This document shows positions 1 to 8,705 of a stretch of 64,000 bases of DNA, piece after piece (the first letter of the stretch is position 1; each line of letters begins with the position of its first letter). The notes below the pieces were generated by a model. The model searched no databases and was not told the origin of the DNA. It saw only the letters and a program-made list of their open reading frames with translations. The position numbers and the translations under genes are program-made. This DNA is from Nostoc linckia z4 (lineage in GTDB: Bacteria > Cyanobacteriota > Cyanobacteriia > Cyanobacteriales > Nostocaceae): NCBI RefSeq assembly GCF_002608075.1, contig NZ_LAHA01000001.1, positions 437,738 through 501,737 of the forward strand. The letters run 5' to 3'.

Positions 1-2941
1 CGCTTTTGAGTCGCTCAATTTCCGCTTGACTTTGTTCTACTTTTTGGCGTAGTTGGTTTAGTTGGACTTGTAAGCTTGATTCTTGTTGTTGCAAGTAGCG
101 AATTAAATCTACTAAATAATCATGAATTAGTTGATAGCGTTCTGGTACGTCAGGAAAGAGAACCACTAAGCCAGAACGAACTAAAATATCTAAAATTAAC
201 TCTAATTTGCTAGCATCTTCTAACTCTGTGAGTTGTGCGGCTAATTCAGCGCGAGTTTTAAAAGGTCGATTATTGCTTTCATCGGTTAATAAGTATAAAA
301 TCAATAAAGCTGCTCGTTCATTTTCCGGGCCGCAGTCTTTAATTAATTCTTTAATATATCGTTCGATTAATTTGTTTGGTCTATGAGGCTGATATTGTTC
401 CAAGGTGGTAATTCGTTCATCTTGAATTTGCGCCCCCACGACTTGCAATTCAATGGGGCGGACTTCTCCAAATTCTGTGGATAAATCTGCAATCAGGACA
501 TCAATTAAAGCTGGCTCTAGGTTTAACTGAGAACGCTCCGTTAATTTTTGGATAATTACTTTGGCATATTCTGGGGAGAAATTATTTAACTGATAGCGGA
601 TATGTTTATCTAGAATATTGTGATTAATTGCTTCCAAAGCAGCAAGATGCTTAAAGTCTAATAAACGATGTAAATAATCTTCTCTTAAAGAAAGAATCAC
701 CTTGACAAAAGGTATCTGGAGACAATCGCTAATAAATTTATCAAATGCTTGCTTTTGATGGCGATCGCTATATCCAAAGAAAAATTCTTCAAACTGGTCA
801 AAAATTAAAACTGTGATTAAATGATTCTCGGCATTTTTTTCTAATTGTTGTAAAATATTGACGATGCTAGGCGCAATAAATTCCGGCAAAACTTTAGGTT
901 CAATGACCGCTTCTACTTTAATCTGAGACATAGCCTCAGTTAAAGATTTGCCTAATTCCTTAACCCAATCTGTATAAACTTGCAGCACCACAGGTACAGC
1001 AATTTGATCGCCAATAGCTCGATTTTGCAATGCTGGAACTAAACCCGCCGTGACCGTAGAACTTTTACCTACTCCGGACTGACCGTGAATTACTGTTAAC
1101 TTTTGGTCAGCACGGCCAATTCTACCAATTAAATTATTAATATCTCGTTCTCGACCAGAAGCTGCAATTTCTAAAGCAACACTGCTACTCCCCGCAGGTG
1201 ACATTAATGCCGGGTTTGTTGCTTGTCTTTGGGGTTGCAAACGTCCCGCACCAATAAAAGCTCGAAAACCATACTGTTGTTCCACAGAACGGCGTTTTTG
1301 ACGAATATAATAAGCTTCTAGATATCGGCCTTCTGCAAAATAAAGCGATCGCAATGTCCGCAACAAGCGAATATAACGATGGGCATCATATTGATGAGCG
1401 CTGTATTCTAACGCTTCTGGTAGTTCTTTTGTAGCTTTTTCTAAATATGCACGGGCGACTTCTTCCTCGCCTAAATTGCGCTGGGCTTTAGCCAATATTA
1501 AATAATAAATTTGCGCCAATAGTAAAGGAAATAAACAGTCATAAGGGTCATTTTGTTTTTGCGCCTCAGCTAATTTTAGCAGCGATACATGCGCTAAAAT
1601 ACTCGCCTGTACCCAACGTGATTGCTGTACAGCCACTTGTGCCAGAAAGCCATAATCACAAGCAAGTTGAATTTGATTGCCATAAATTTGATGCAACTCC
1701 AAAGACCTTTGAGCCACAATTTGTAATTGTTCCCAGTCTTGGAGATTTTGCAAAACTTCAGCCAGTTGACCAATAAATTCAGCAACTATATTTAGACACC
1801 CAACTATTTCTAAAATATTCAAACATTGCTGAAAATAAGATTTTGCCGCTAACCAATGACGGCGGCTTTCCACTTGATTTTGCTCAGCTAAACGACAACT
1901 ACATAACCCCAGATAAAACAGCAAAACTCCCTGTCTGATAACTAGGGGAGAGGGGGGAGATGGGGGGGATGGGGAAGAAAATACTCTTTCTTCTCGTGAA
2001 GAAAACACAGGGGAAGAGGACACGGGGACACGGGGACGCGGGGACACGGGGACATTCTCATTCACCGCGTCCCCGCGTCTTTCCGTCACCGCGTCCTCTT
2101 CATCTCCTCTCACCGCGTCCCCGCGTCTTTCCGTCACCGCGTCCTCTTCATCCCTCCTCTCTCCCAATCTTTGCCAAATTTGTAAACTTTTCTGAAAATG
2201 ATTTAACGCCGGATTGATGCGATCGCTAACATAATTATCTAAGCCAAAAACAAATTCTAAACTGGCGTACAATTCCGATTCTAAGGTGACGCCACGATTT
2301 TGTAATTCTTGGATGGCAAAATGTAATTCATAATTATGTTTCCAAATTTGCCCCAGAGTAGAATAATTTTCTGCAAATTTAGATGTTTGCAGTTGTACGC
2401 TATTCTTCGGTAAAACTCTGGCAAATAAAGAATCAGTTTCTTGTTGCAGAAATTCCCGCAACGAATTAGTTGTCATTTCAAATCTAATCGGTGTCGCCGC
2501 CCAACTGGCAAAATCTGGCGCTAAACGTACTACTTTTTGTAAAACTTCATCATTCATCCAAACAATTATCGGAAATGGATGACGCTTGCGAAATTCATCA
2601 CGAATATGATTAATAGACCTTAAGAAATCATCCAATCCCTCTATTAACTCTAAACCCAAAATCATCAAGGCTGAGGGCGGTTGCTTGTCGGTAACTAATT
2701 GTAAATGAATAGTTGTGTAAAGACTTCTGGCGTTGTGTGGTAAAACTACTTTTTGAATGTGGTATAATCCTGAAGATAATTCTTCGAGTCGTTGCAACAT
2801 CTCTTCTTGCAAAACCCGATAATTGCAGCATACTAAAACTAGGGAAAATTGACCGTGAGAAAGTGCGATCGCTCTCCCTAAACTCCTCAATGCCCGCTCG
2901 TTATTTGCTCTGATATCTACTTGTGGGTGTCGTTCAACCAT
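1..2941 (-). CDS. STAND-type NTPase with TPR-like middle region (partial, runs off left edge)
   Basis: The frame is open from the ATG at 2941 to base 1 (about 980 codons) with no stop, so the 3' end lies outside the window. Seen in order: an N-terminal alpha/beta region (residues 1-190) resembling a P-loop domain without Walker A; an alpha-helical, TPR-like region (about 200-560) interrupted by a low-complexity repeat insert; a STAND/NACHT-like NTPase with Walker A GQSGVGKSS (near 620) and Walker B-like LIFDQFEEFFF (near 714), then a winged-helix-like segment (YQLIHDYLVDLIRYL) and a C-terminal coiled coil. Such proteins are ATP-dependent signalling switches, often with a sensor domain at the C terminus, which is not visible here. 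The start overlaps the end of the upstream ATPase gene by 25 bp, so the two are probably translationally coupled. The ligand and effector are unknown; a role in defence or cell death is inference from the architecture. Confidence 0.8.
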   Translation of the reverse strand, partial: MVERHPQVDIRANNERALRSLGRAIALSHGQFSLVLVCCNYRVLQEEMLQRLEELSSGLYHIQKVVLPHNARSLYTTIHLQLVTDKQPPSALMILGLELIEGLDDFLRSINHIRDEFRKRHPFPIIVWMNDEVLQKVVRLAPDFASWAATPIRFEMTTNSLREFLQQETDSLFARVLPKNSVQLQTSKFAENYSTLGQIWKHNYELHFAIQELQNRGVTLESELYASLEFVFGLDNYVSDRINPALNHFQKSLQIWQRLGERRDEEDAVTERRGDAVRGDEEDAVTERRGDAVNENVPVSPRPRVPVSSSPVFSSREERVFSSPSPPSPPSPLVIRQGVLLFYLGLCSCRLAEQNQVESRRHWLAAKSYFQQCLNILEIVGCLNIVAEFIGQLAEVLQNLQDWEQLQIVAQRSLELHQIYGNQIQLACDYGFLAQVAVQQSRWVQASILAHVSLLKLAEAQKQNDPYDCLFPLLLAQIYYLILAKAQRNLGEEEVARAYLEKATKELPEALEYSAHQYDAHRYIRLLRTLRSLYFAEGRYLEAYYIRQKRRSVEQQYGFRAFIGAGRLQPQRQATNPALMSPAGSSSVALEIAASGRERDINNLIGRIGRADQKLTVIHGQSGVGKSSTVTAGLVPALQNRAIGDQIAVPVVLQVYTDWVKELGKSLTEAMSQIKVEAVIEPKVLPEFIAPSIVNILQQLEKNAENHLITVLIFDQFEEFFFGYSDRHQKQAFDKFISDCLQIPFVKVILSLREDYLHRLLDFKHLAALEAINHNILDKHIRYQLNNFSPEYAKVIIQKLTERSQLNLEPALIDVLIADLSTEFGEVRPIELQVVGAQIQDERITTLEQYQPHRPNKLIERYIKELIKDCGPENERAALLILYLLTDESNNRPFKTRAELAAQLTELEDASKLELILDILVRSGLVVLFPDVPERYQLIHDYLVDLIRYLQQQESSLQVQLNQLRQKVEQSQAEIERLKS
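1941..2160. repeat. In-frame repeat insert inside the STAND NTPase gene
   Basis: A GC-rich tract of tandem motifs built on CCGCGTCC, GGGGACACG and GGGGGAGATGG interrupts the helical region. A 42-bp block at 2063-2104 recurs exactly at 2111-2152 (period 48 bp, a multiple of three), giving a repeated acidic/basic peptide DEEDAVTERRGDAV. No stop appears in the coding frame across the tract, and convincing protein sequence resumes on both sides. The same kind of motif is intergenic elsewhere (21635-21780). Confidence 0.8.
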
Positions 2942-4248
2942 GATTTAAATTTTTGCGTTTCTGCTAAAACCGGGTTGACTGCAAACCAAGCCCCTTCGCG
3001 ATCGCGGTATTCAAATACAAATAAACTCCGCAATAAAGTGTGATATTCAATATCGCCTCTAACCCTCTGTTGTTGCACCACCTGAAAGATGAGTTCCCAT
3101 TCATGGGGGTCAATGGCATTGGCTCGGTAATCTCGCTGTCTTTGAATTACCAATTCGACACATTCTTGCTCGAATGGTGGATCTTGTTCCCGCAAACAAT
3201 CAAACAACAACCCCAACAAGTCGCGTACATGACCGCCACTAATCAAACACAACCGATCTAAGGTTTCTAAATTATCAAACACTTCTGTAATTAAGCCTAA
3301 CCGATCGCTGGGTAAAATGTCTGGGAAAGCCCTTGCTAGCACCATTTGTCGCATCAATGCTAGTCCTTGGGGAAAAATTTCTCCAGAGCGCAAACGCACA
3401 GGTATCATCGGTAAAACTTTTGGCGCGACTCCTCCGCCTAAACGATGTTGAAGTTCGGCGCTATCGTTGGAGAAAGTCAAAGCTAGGGGAATAGTATAGA
3501 CTACATGACAATTTAGTTTGCGTAACTGTTCGCCCCGTTGAATAAACAAGTATTCTGGTAGCGATCGCCCCGATGGTAAAGGTCGAATTGCTACTCTATC
3601 CAAATTATCAACAATTACTACTAGTCCTCTTTTACCCTGAGTTTTAAGTTCTTTATTGGCACGTTCTAATAGTTCTTGATTAATTGACTGTAAAATATTA
3701 GCCGTTCGCGGTTCCAAATAATCCCTTAACCGCCGCCGCAATTGCGGACTTTCTTTGGTTTTAGCAGTAATTTTGCCAATCCCCACAGATAACTCGGCTT
3801 CAACTCCCAGTTCAATTGGTGTTTGCAAAAAATCGACAATTTCGCCAAACAATTTGCTAAAGTATCTAGGCTTGAGTTTAATTTTCATCGCCTCCAGACT
3901 TTCACTCACCTGACCGGCGATGGCCAATAAAACATCAGTCACATCCACATCCGCCATTTCTAAGACGTGGGTAGACTCAAAATAAACCACATGAAACTGC
4001 TGTACTTCTAACTCGGCTTTTAGGCGCAACAATTCCGTTGATTTTCCACAGCCGAGATGTCCCGTAAATAGCTGACAAGTTGGTGAATCTGGGGATATGC
4101 GAGTGATGGTACGCTGCAAAGCTTCAATGATTTTGCCACCCCGCACTGCTGCAAAATCGATATAATATCGGCGATCGCTTGCATCTCCTATCATTAGAGG
4201 TCTACTTGGATTGCAAGCCTGATAAAATCTTTCTAAATCTAGGAGCAT
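2917..4248 (-). CDS. AAA-type P-loop ATPase paired with the STAND NTPase
   Basis: The 443-aa protein has a Walker A GHLGCGKSTE near residue 65 and a Walker B-like strand VVIVDNLDR near residue 215, followed by a sensor-like region and a helical C-terminal domain with a winged-helix feel. This matches cyanobacterial AAA ATPases of unknown substrate that are often encoded next to large STAND proteins. The stop codon lies 25 bp inside the following gene, so both are likely one transcript. No membrane segment or nuclease motif is visible. The start at 4248 follows an AT-rich leader with only a weak ribosome binding site. It probably works with its neighbour as a nucleotide-dependent regulator; the function is not known. 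Confidence 0.8.
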   Translation of the reverse strand: MLLDLERFYQACNPSRPLMIGDASDRRYYIDFAAVRGGKIIEALQRTITRISPDSPTCQLFTGHLGCGKSTELLRLKAELEVQQFHVVYFESTHVLEMADVDVTDVLLAIAGQVSESLEAMKIKLKPRYFSKLFGEIVDFLQTPIELGVEAELSVGIGKITAKTKESPQLRRRLRDYLEPRTANILQSINQELLERANKELKTQGKRGLVVIVDNLDRVAIRPLPSGRSLPEYLFIQRGEQLRKLNCHVVYTIPLALTFSNDSAELQHRLGGGVAPKVLPMIPVRLRSGEIFPQGLALMRQMVLARAFPDILPSDRLGLITEVFDNLETLDRLCLISGGHVRDLLGLLFDCLREQDPPFEQECVELVIQRQRDYRANAIDPHEWELIFQVVQQQRVRGDIEYHTLLRSLFVFEYRDREGAWFAVNPVLAETQKFKSWLNDTHK

Positions 4249-4679
4249 AACTAATAGAGTTAATTCAAAAATGGGGATGACAAAATTTCCGATCCGGAAT
4301 TGCTCTGTTAATTTCAGTAAATCTCACTTAAATTACTAACTAAGTTAGCAATATTCCAGTTGATTTTTCATATATACGTTTTGTATAGCACATCGCAATG
4401 CTAAAGTTGAATTTTAATTAAGTACAAATACTATAAGTATAAATTGGGCAAACCAAAAATATAAAATAAGGTACTCTTATGAATATTAAAAATATCCGAC
4501 ACAAAAAAAGGTACTGTTAAGTACAATTTTGTAGTGTTATTGAATATATATATCAATTCCAAATAATTTGTGAAATATTATGTGTTAGTGTTGTTGACTG
4601 TTAACCGTTGACAATTAACACCGAATATTATTCACCACTGAAATAGGATCGCTATAGTAATATGATATTTTTGTATAAG
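4249..4679. other. AT-rich spacer without recognisable gene
   Basis: About 430 bp between the ATPase and the toxin-antitoxin pair. It contains a short tandem-repeat patch (GTTGACTGTTAACCGTTGACAATTAAC near 4594-4620, no more than three units) and otherwise AT-rich sequence. It presumably carries promoters for both divergent units; none could be defined. Confidence 0.5.
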
Positions 4680-4697
4680 CATTTGTATATACAAATG
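4680..4697. promoter_or_regulatory. Perfect 18-bp palindrome, candidate operator of the brnT-brnA-like pair
   Basis: CATTTGTATATACAAATG is a perfect palindrome ending 14 bp before the toxin start codon. In BrnT/BrnA modules the antitoxin carries a ribbon-helix-helix DNA-binding domain and represses its own promoter, so a palindrome at this position is a natural operator. The assignment to this regulator is inference from position and symmetry. Confidence 0.5.
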
Positions 4698-4711
4698 TAA
4701 TTTTTTAAGAT

Positions 4712-5017
4712 ATGCTTGAAGAAGTAAATGGCTTTGATTGGGATGAAGGGAACTCTGCCAAATGCTGGAATCGTGTTTCTAAAGAAGAAATTGAGTATCT
4801 GTTTCAACAGCCGGATATTCTCATTGCTCCAGATATACAACACTCTGAAAATGAGGACAGATATCTTGCTATAGGGATTTCAAGCCGAGAAAAGTATATT
4901 TTTGTAGCTTTTACATTCCGCAATAAACAAGATCAAATACTCATTAGACCAATCAGTGCCAGATATATGCGAGATAAAGAGGTACAGAGATATGGACAAA
5001 GATTTCCCAAGACTTAA
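4712..5017 (+). CDS. brnT: BrnT-family ribonuclease toxin
   Basis: The 101-aa protein fits BrnT, a small RelE-fold ribonuclease toxin. Seen: an N-terminal DWDEGN, a VSKEEIEY helix, HSENEDRYLAIGIS, the FVAFTFR strand and a C-terminal IRPISARYMRDKE segment, all in the family order. Family length is usually 80-100 aa. The start is the ATG at 4712, just after the palindrome. The stop lies inside the next gene (26-bp overlap), the usual toxin-antitoxin layout for this family, where the toxin gene comes first. The toxin would stop growth by cutting RNA when free of its antitoxin. Confidence 0.85.
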   Translation: MLEEVNGFDWDEGNSAKCWNRVSKEEIEYLFQQPDILIAPDIQHSENEDRYLAIGISSREKYIFVAFTFRNKQDQILIRPISARYMRDKEVQRYGQRFPKT

Positions 5018-5246
5018 AACTGATGAAGAGATAGAGTTTCTATTAGAAGAAGATTTGTCAGATTATCTTCATCCTGAAAATTTTAAGCCAGTAACCTTTG
5101 AATTCAAGCCTAAAGATAAATCTGTCAATGTAAGAATGTCTGAGCAAATGTTAGAGGCAGTAAAAACTGTTTCCAAGAAAGAAGGGATACCTTATCAACG
5201 TTACATTAGACGAGCAATAGAACGGTCTTTAGGTGCTGAATACTAG
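4992..5246 (+). CDS. BrnA/CopG-like antitoxin
   Basis: An 84-aa protein with a ribbon-helix-helix core at the C terminus: VNVRMSEQMLEAVKTVSKK then GIPYQRYIRRAIERSL. The N-terminal part (FPRLKTDEEIEFLLEEDLSDY) is acidic and would wrap the toxin. I chose the ATG at 4992 because an AGAGG lies about ten bases upstream; an in-frame GTG at 4956 would add 12 residues copied from the toxin frame. It overlaps brnT by 26 bp. By family analogy it neutralises BrnT and represses the pair by binding the upstream palindrome. Confidence 0.8.
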   Translation: MDKDFPRLKTDEEIEFLLEEDLSDYLHPENFKPVTFEFKPKDKSVNVRMSEQMLEAVKTVSKKEGIPYQRYIRRAIERSLGAEY

Positions 5247-5506
5247 AGATTAACAAGGTGGATTTATAGGAATCCTATTTGATTTTTGAACAAAATTTCG
5301 TACACTTTACTCTTTTATAACCCTTTTGCCTATTGCCTATTGCGTCTTGCCTATACATATCAGTTCATTAATAAAATCGGACAACTATATAAACCTATCG
5401 TGTTTTGTAATGGCATAAAAATGAGGAGCGAACATTGTAAAGCTATCGCTCCTCTCTCAAAGACAACAAATAATGTAACAAATTCATTAGACCCAATCAG
5501 ATCGAA

Positions 5507-6367
5507 CTACAAACCCATTGAATATAAGATTAGGCGATCGTAGAGGCGATCGGGCAAAATATGTTTCAAAACAGCTTGGATTTTGGCATCTTGTCCAATG
5601 AGATATCGCGTCTTTGGTTGTTTTGCAGTTAGCGCGTGGACAACAGCTTGAGCAACAATATCCGCAGAAATTCCTCTAGATGCAATCATCTGCATTTTGT
5701 GGCGTACAATATTCATCGCTCGACCGTAAAGATTGAGTGCCGATTCTGGTAAACTGTTTTGTCCGATGTCAGCTTGAGTTAGGGATTTATTCCAAATAGG
5801 CGTAGCGATGGAACCAGGTTCAATAATTGAAACTGAAATTCCCCACGGTTTTAATTCCATACGCATGACATCTGTGAGTGCTTCCAAAGCAAACTTGGAA
5901 GCATTATAAGCACCCAAAAATGGAGTAGGACTTCTCCCAGCAATGGAACCCATATTCACAATTCGACCGCTACCTTGGCGTAATAAACCAAGAAATGCTT
6001 GTGTCACTGCTAATTGTCCAGTGACATTTACATTCATCTGATGTTGAAATTCTGCGATGGGTAATAATTCTAAGGGGCCGGGGACAGCAATTCCGGCATT
6101 ATTTACTAAACCTAAAATTCCAGCATCACCCACTGTATTTGTTACCTTCTGTGCTACAGAAGCAATGGAATCAGCATCAGTAACATCTAAAAAAACTGGA
6201 ATTAGTCTTGGTGAAGCTTTTTCTTGTAGCGCTTGAGCATCAATATCTTGACGCACACCAGCAAAAACAGTGAATCCTAATTTGTCTAAAAGCAAAGCAC
6301 AGGCCTGACCAATTCCTGTTGAGGCTCCTGTAATCAGGACTGTACCTTGATAACTTTCTGCAACCAT
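5507..6367 (-). CDS. SDR-family NAD(P)-dependent oxidoreductase
   Basis: A 286-aa classical short-chain dehydrogenase. Seen: the cofactor glycine motif TGASTGIG at residues 13-20, NNAG near 90, the catalytic Ser in NMGSIAGRSP near 142, and the YNASK Tyr-Lys pair near 157. The C-terminal extension of about 50 residues after the core resembles retinol/hydroxysteroid-type SDRs. The substrate cannot be read from the sequence. It stands alone, flanked by spacer repeats, with no obvious pathway partner. Confidence 0.9.
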   Translation of the reverse strand: MVAESYQGTVLITGASTGIGQACALLLDKLGFTVFAGVRQDIDAQALQEKASPRLIPVFLDVTDADSIASVAQKVTNTVGDAGILGLVNNAGIAVPGPLELLPIAEFQHQMNVNVTGQLAVTQAFLGLLRQGSGRIVNMGSIAGRSPTPFLGAYNASKFALEALTDVMRMELKPWGISVSIIEPGSIATPIWNKSLTQADIGQNSLPESALNLYGRAMNIVRHKMQMIASRGISADIVAQAVVHALTAKQPKTRYLIGQDAKIQAVLKHILPDRLYDRLILYSMGL

Positions 6368-6449
6368 TAGTTTTTTAATTATGAAACTGCTGTAACTTTT
6401 ATTTTTTCGAGTTCCCTGAATCTATAACTCAAATGCATAACACTTTAGT

Positions 6450-6555
6450 AAGTAAGTCAACATTGAAATACGTAAAATAGAGTCTTGGCGATTGCTACGC
6501 TTCACTGCATTCACCTCGTCAATGACATTTTACGTTTAATTAAGTTGAGCGACTT
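6450..6555. repeat. MITE-like element with imperfect terminal inverted repeats
   Basis: The left end (AAGTAAGTCAAC... ACGTAAAAT) and the reverse complement of the right end (AAGTCGCTCAAC... ACGTAAAATG) match at about 20 of 29 positions. The 106-bp unit has no coding capacity. A piece of the right end (GACGTTTAATTAAGTTGA) recurs at 56751-56770. Confidence 0.4.
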
Positions 6556-6556
6556 C

Positions 6557-6784
6557 TCAATCTTTGCATATACCAGAGCGAAGACAATCTTCAGTTTGAT
6601 CGTCTCTAGCTGATATTTGCCAAGGCAACATATCAAAAGGGGTATTCATGCTGTAAACCATCACAGCAGCTATGGTAGGAAGCTGGTTTTTGACAATTGA
6701 CACATTACTATAAACATTGCTTAGCTCAGCATTGGATAAATAAATAGGCAATGCCATAAGACCAATGCAAATTGTCCGGTTCAT
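6557..6784 (-). CDS. Small hypothetical protein with signal-like N terminus
   Basis: A 75-aa frame starting MNRTICIGLMALPIYLSNA, a plausible short export signal or membrane segment, followed by a polar tail with two cysteines near the end (DCLRSGIC). A GAGG lies four bases before the ATG. I recognise no family. It could be a genuine small exported protein or a chance frame beside the repeat at 6450-6555. Confidence 0.35.
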   Translation of the reverse strand: MNRTICIGLMALPIYLSNAELSNVYSNVSIVKNQLPTIAAVMVYSMNTPFDMLPWQISARDDQTEDCLRSGICKD

Positions 6785-6961
6785 ACAACCTCAGCTAAAA
6801 ATTTCTGATGATTACGCTAAACTTAGATGCCACCTTGATGAACCGGAGTTGAAAAACTGAGCATTGTATATTGATGTTGTGTTGAGTTACTCAGTCCTAC
6901 TAGCCGCAGAGACGTGATTTACAAATTATCGGTTCCACCCTATTTTAGGTTAGGCATTGCC
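6785..6961. other. Spacer, no gene seen
   Basis: About 180 bp between the small hypothetical gene and a MITE-like repeat. I see no gene, RNA or terminator in it. Confidence 0.4.
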
Positions 6962-7079
6962 CAATACGGTTTGGATAAGCAGTATGAACTTCCCTTGTAG
7001 TCTGGGAAAACAGTAAGGGGTAAAGGATGTATTTGAAACCTTTCCCCTTTCCCCTTTCCCCTTTAACCGAACCGTATTG
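6962..7079. repeat. MITE-like element, family A (TIR CAATACGGTT)
   Basis: A 118-bp unit with perfect 10-bp terminal inverted repeats CAATACGGTT/AACCGTATTG and an internal hairpin made of GGGGTAAAGG and CCTTTCCCCTTT tracts. A second copy with the same internal order (AGCAGTAT, AACTTCCCTTGT, GTCTGGGAAAA) lies at 38917-39041. It has no coding capacity. Confidence 0.7.
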
Positions 7080-7218
7080 AGGTATTGCCTACAAGATGGC
7101 TTCCTACTAACTTATGCACATGGAACCCCAAAAAACAGGACAAAAAACTCGCAGCCCTGAAAAACAGATCTTGGTGGCTGCGATCGCCGGATAAAATAGT
7201 TAACAATGCTGAGTAGGG

Positions 7219-7337
7219 AGTTGACTGTTGAGTGTTGACTGGTGACTGATGACTGATGACTGGTGAGTTATTATTCTACCCTGCTCCCCTCATCTTCCTC
7301 ATGCCCCATGCCCAATGCCCAATGCCCAATGCCCAAT
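7219..7337. repeat. Short tandem repeats before tatC
   Basis: Two heptamer-type tracts: GACTGTTGA/GATGACT units (7219-7267) and ATGCCCA units (7301-7337), ending 32 bp before the tatC start. These units recur throughout the window. Confidence 0.8.
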
Positions 7338-7369
7338 AAAATTATCAATGTTGCCCACTAACTGAACTC

Positions 7370-8164
7370 ATGACGCCCTCACAAGACGTAGATACTGTAA
7401 CCGCTACTGATATCAACTCAGAAACAGATGGCAACTCCCAAACAGATCCTTTAGATGAGTTGCCGGGTGAAGTCGAAATGTCACTTTTCGACCACCTAGA
7501 AGAGTTGCGACAGCGAATTTTTTATTCGTTAATTGCTGTAGCTATAGCAATTGTCGGTTGTTTCTTTGCTGTTAAGCCCATTGTCCAACTACTTGAAGTT
7601 CCAGCACAAGGAGTCAAATTTCTGCAACTTGCACCTGGAGAATATTTCTTTGTCTCCCTGAAAGTCGCAGCTTACACTGGCTTGGTGCTTTCTAGTCCTT
7701 TCATTCTTTACCAAATTATCCAGTTTGTGCTTCCGGGACTGACTCGCCGGGAACGCCGCTTATTGGGGCCTGTGGTTTTAGGGTCGAGTGTTTTATTTGC
7801 AGCAGGTTTAGTATTTGCTTATTTACTTTTAATTCCCGCAGCTTTGAAATTTTTCATCAGCTACGGGGCAGATGTCGTTGAACAACTTTGGTCTATTGAC
7901 AAATATTTTGAATTTGTGCTGCTACTTTTATTCAGCACTGGTTTAGCTTTTCAGATTCCCATCATTCAACTATTACTCGGTAACTTGAATATTGTCTCGT
8001 CTCAAAAGATGGTTTCTGGTTGGCGTTACGTGATTATGGGAGCAGTGGTTTTAGGAGCAGTTCTCACACCTTCCACCGACCCCCTCACCCAAAGTCTTTT
8101 AGCTGGTGCAGTTCTGGGACTTTATTTTGGTGGTATTGGCTTAGTGAAGCTCACAGGAAAATAG
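7370..8164 (+). CDS. tatC: Sec-independent (twin-arginine) translocase subunit TatC
   Basis: A 264-aa membrane protein. After a polar N terminus of about 40 residues come the conserved cytoplasmic segment [14 protein letters not shown] and six hydrophobic segments, with typical TatC motifs ADVVEQLW and [10 protein letters not shown]. TatC is the receptor for twin-arginine signal peptides in the thylakoid and plasma membranes. It lies upstream of petC, whose Rieske product is a known Tat substrate in plastids and cyanobacteria. The ATG at 7370 is the natural start, and the N-terminal extension is longer than in enterobacterial TatC, as is common in cyanobacteria. Confidence 0.95.
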   Translation: MTPSQDVDTVTATDINSETDGNSQTDPLDELPGEVEMSLFDHLEELRQRIFYSLIAVAIAIVGCFFAVKPIVQLLEVPAQGVKFLQLAPGEYFFVSLKVAAYTGLVLSSPFILYQIIQFVLPGLTRRERRLLGPVVLGSSVLFAAGLVFAYLLLIPAALKFFISYGADVVEQLWSIDKYFEFVLLLLFSTGLAFQIPIIQLLLGNLNIVSSQKMVSGWRYVIMGAVVLGAVLTPSTDPLTQSLLAGAVLGLYFGGIGLVKLTGK

Positions 8165-8293
8165 CGATATTTAAATTTAAATTCATAGAATTTTAGATTT
8201 TAAATTTTGGATTTTGGATGAAAATTCAAGATTTCAAAACGTCTAAAATTTAGTTAATCTATATCTACTCGCCGTACAAAAATCTAAAATTAA

Positions 8294-8629
8294 ATGGCAC
8301 AAATTAACTTTGAAGATTTTGAAAAAATCGAAATTCATGTAGGCAAAATCATCAAAGTTGAAGAGTTTCCTCAAGCTAAAAAACCAGCTTATAAATTGTG
8401 GATAGATTTTGGCGACTTGGGCATGAAAAAATCTAGTGCCCAAATTACAAAACTTTACAAAGCAAGTGAATTAATTGACAAATTAATATTAGCTATAACT
8501 AACTTTCCACCGCGTCAAATTGCAAATTTCATCTCAGAAGTTTTAGTGTTAGGAGTGGTTCTAGATGATGGTGAGGTTGTGTTAATTCAGCCAGATAGAG
8601 ATGTAACTCTGGGCAAAAGAATTCTTTAG
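8294..8629 (+). CDS. CsaA-like tRNA-binding domain protein
   Basis: A 111-aa single OB-fold protein. The opening FEDFEKIEIHVGKIIKVEEF and the closing LGVVLDDGEVVLIQPDRDV are the hallmark ends of the tRNA-binding domain shared by CsaA, Arc1p and the C terminus of MetRS. CsaA has been described as a chaperone-like, tRNA-binding protein; its role in cyanobacteria is not settled. It sits alone between tatC and DUF3067, 129 bp from tatC. The family normally runs 105-115 aa, so it looks complete. Confidence 0.85.
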   Translation: MAQINFEDFEKIEIHVGKIIKVEEFPQAKKPAYKLWIDFGDLGMKKSSAQITKLYKASELIDKLILAITNFPPRQIANFISEVLVLGVVLDDGEVVLIQPDRDVTLGKRIL

Positions 8630-8705
8630 CATAGTTGAAATTCTGCTCGATCTGGAAAATTATCTGGAAGTTGGTCGGCTTTATATTTTTTAATTAAGTA
8701 ATAAC

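Noticed and set aside
5286..5543. An 85-codon rightward frame
   Set aside because: It starts inside spacer sequence with CCTATTG repeats, overlaps the SDR gene's end on the other strand and has no protein-like composition.
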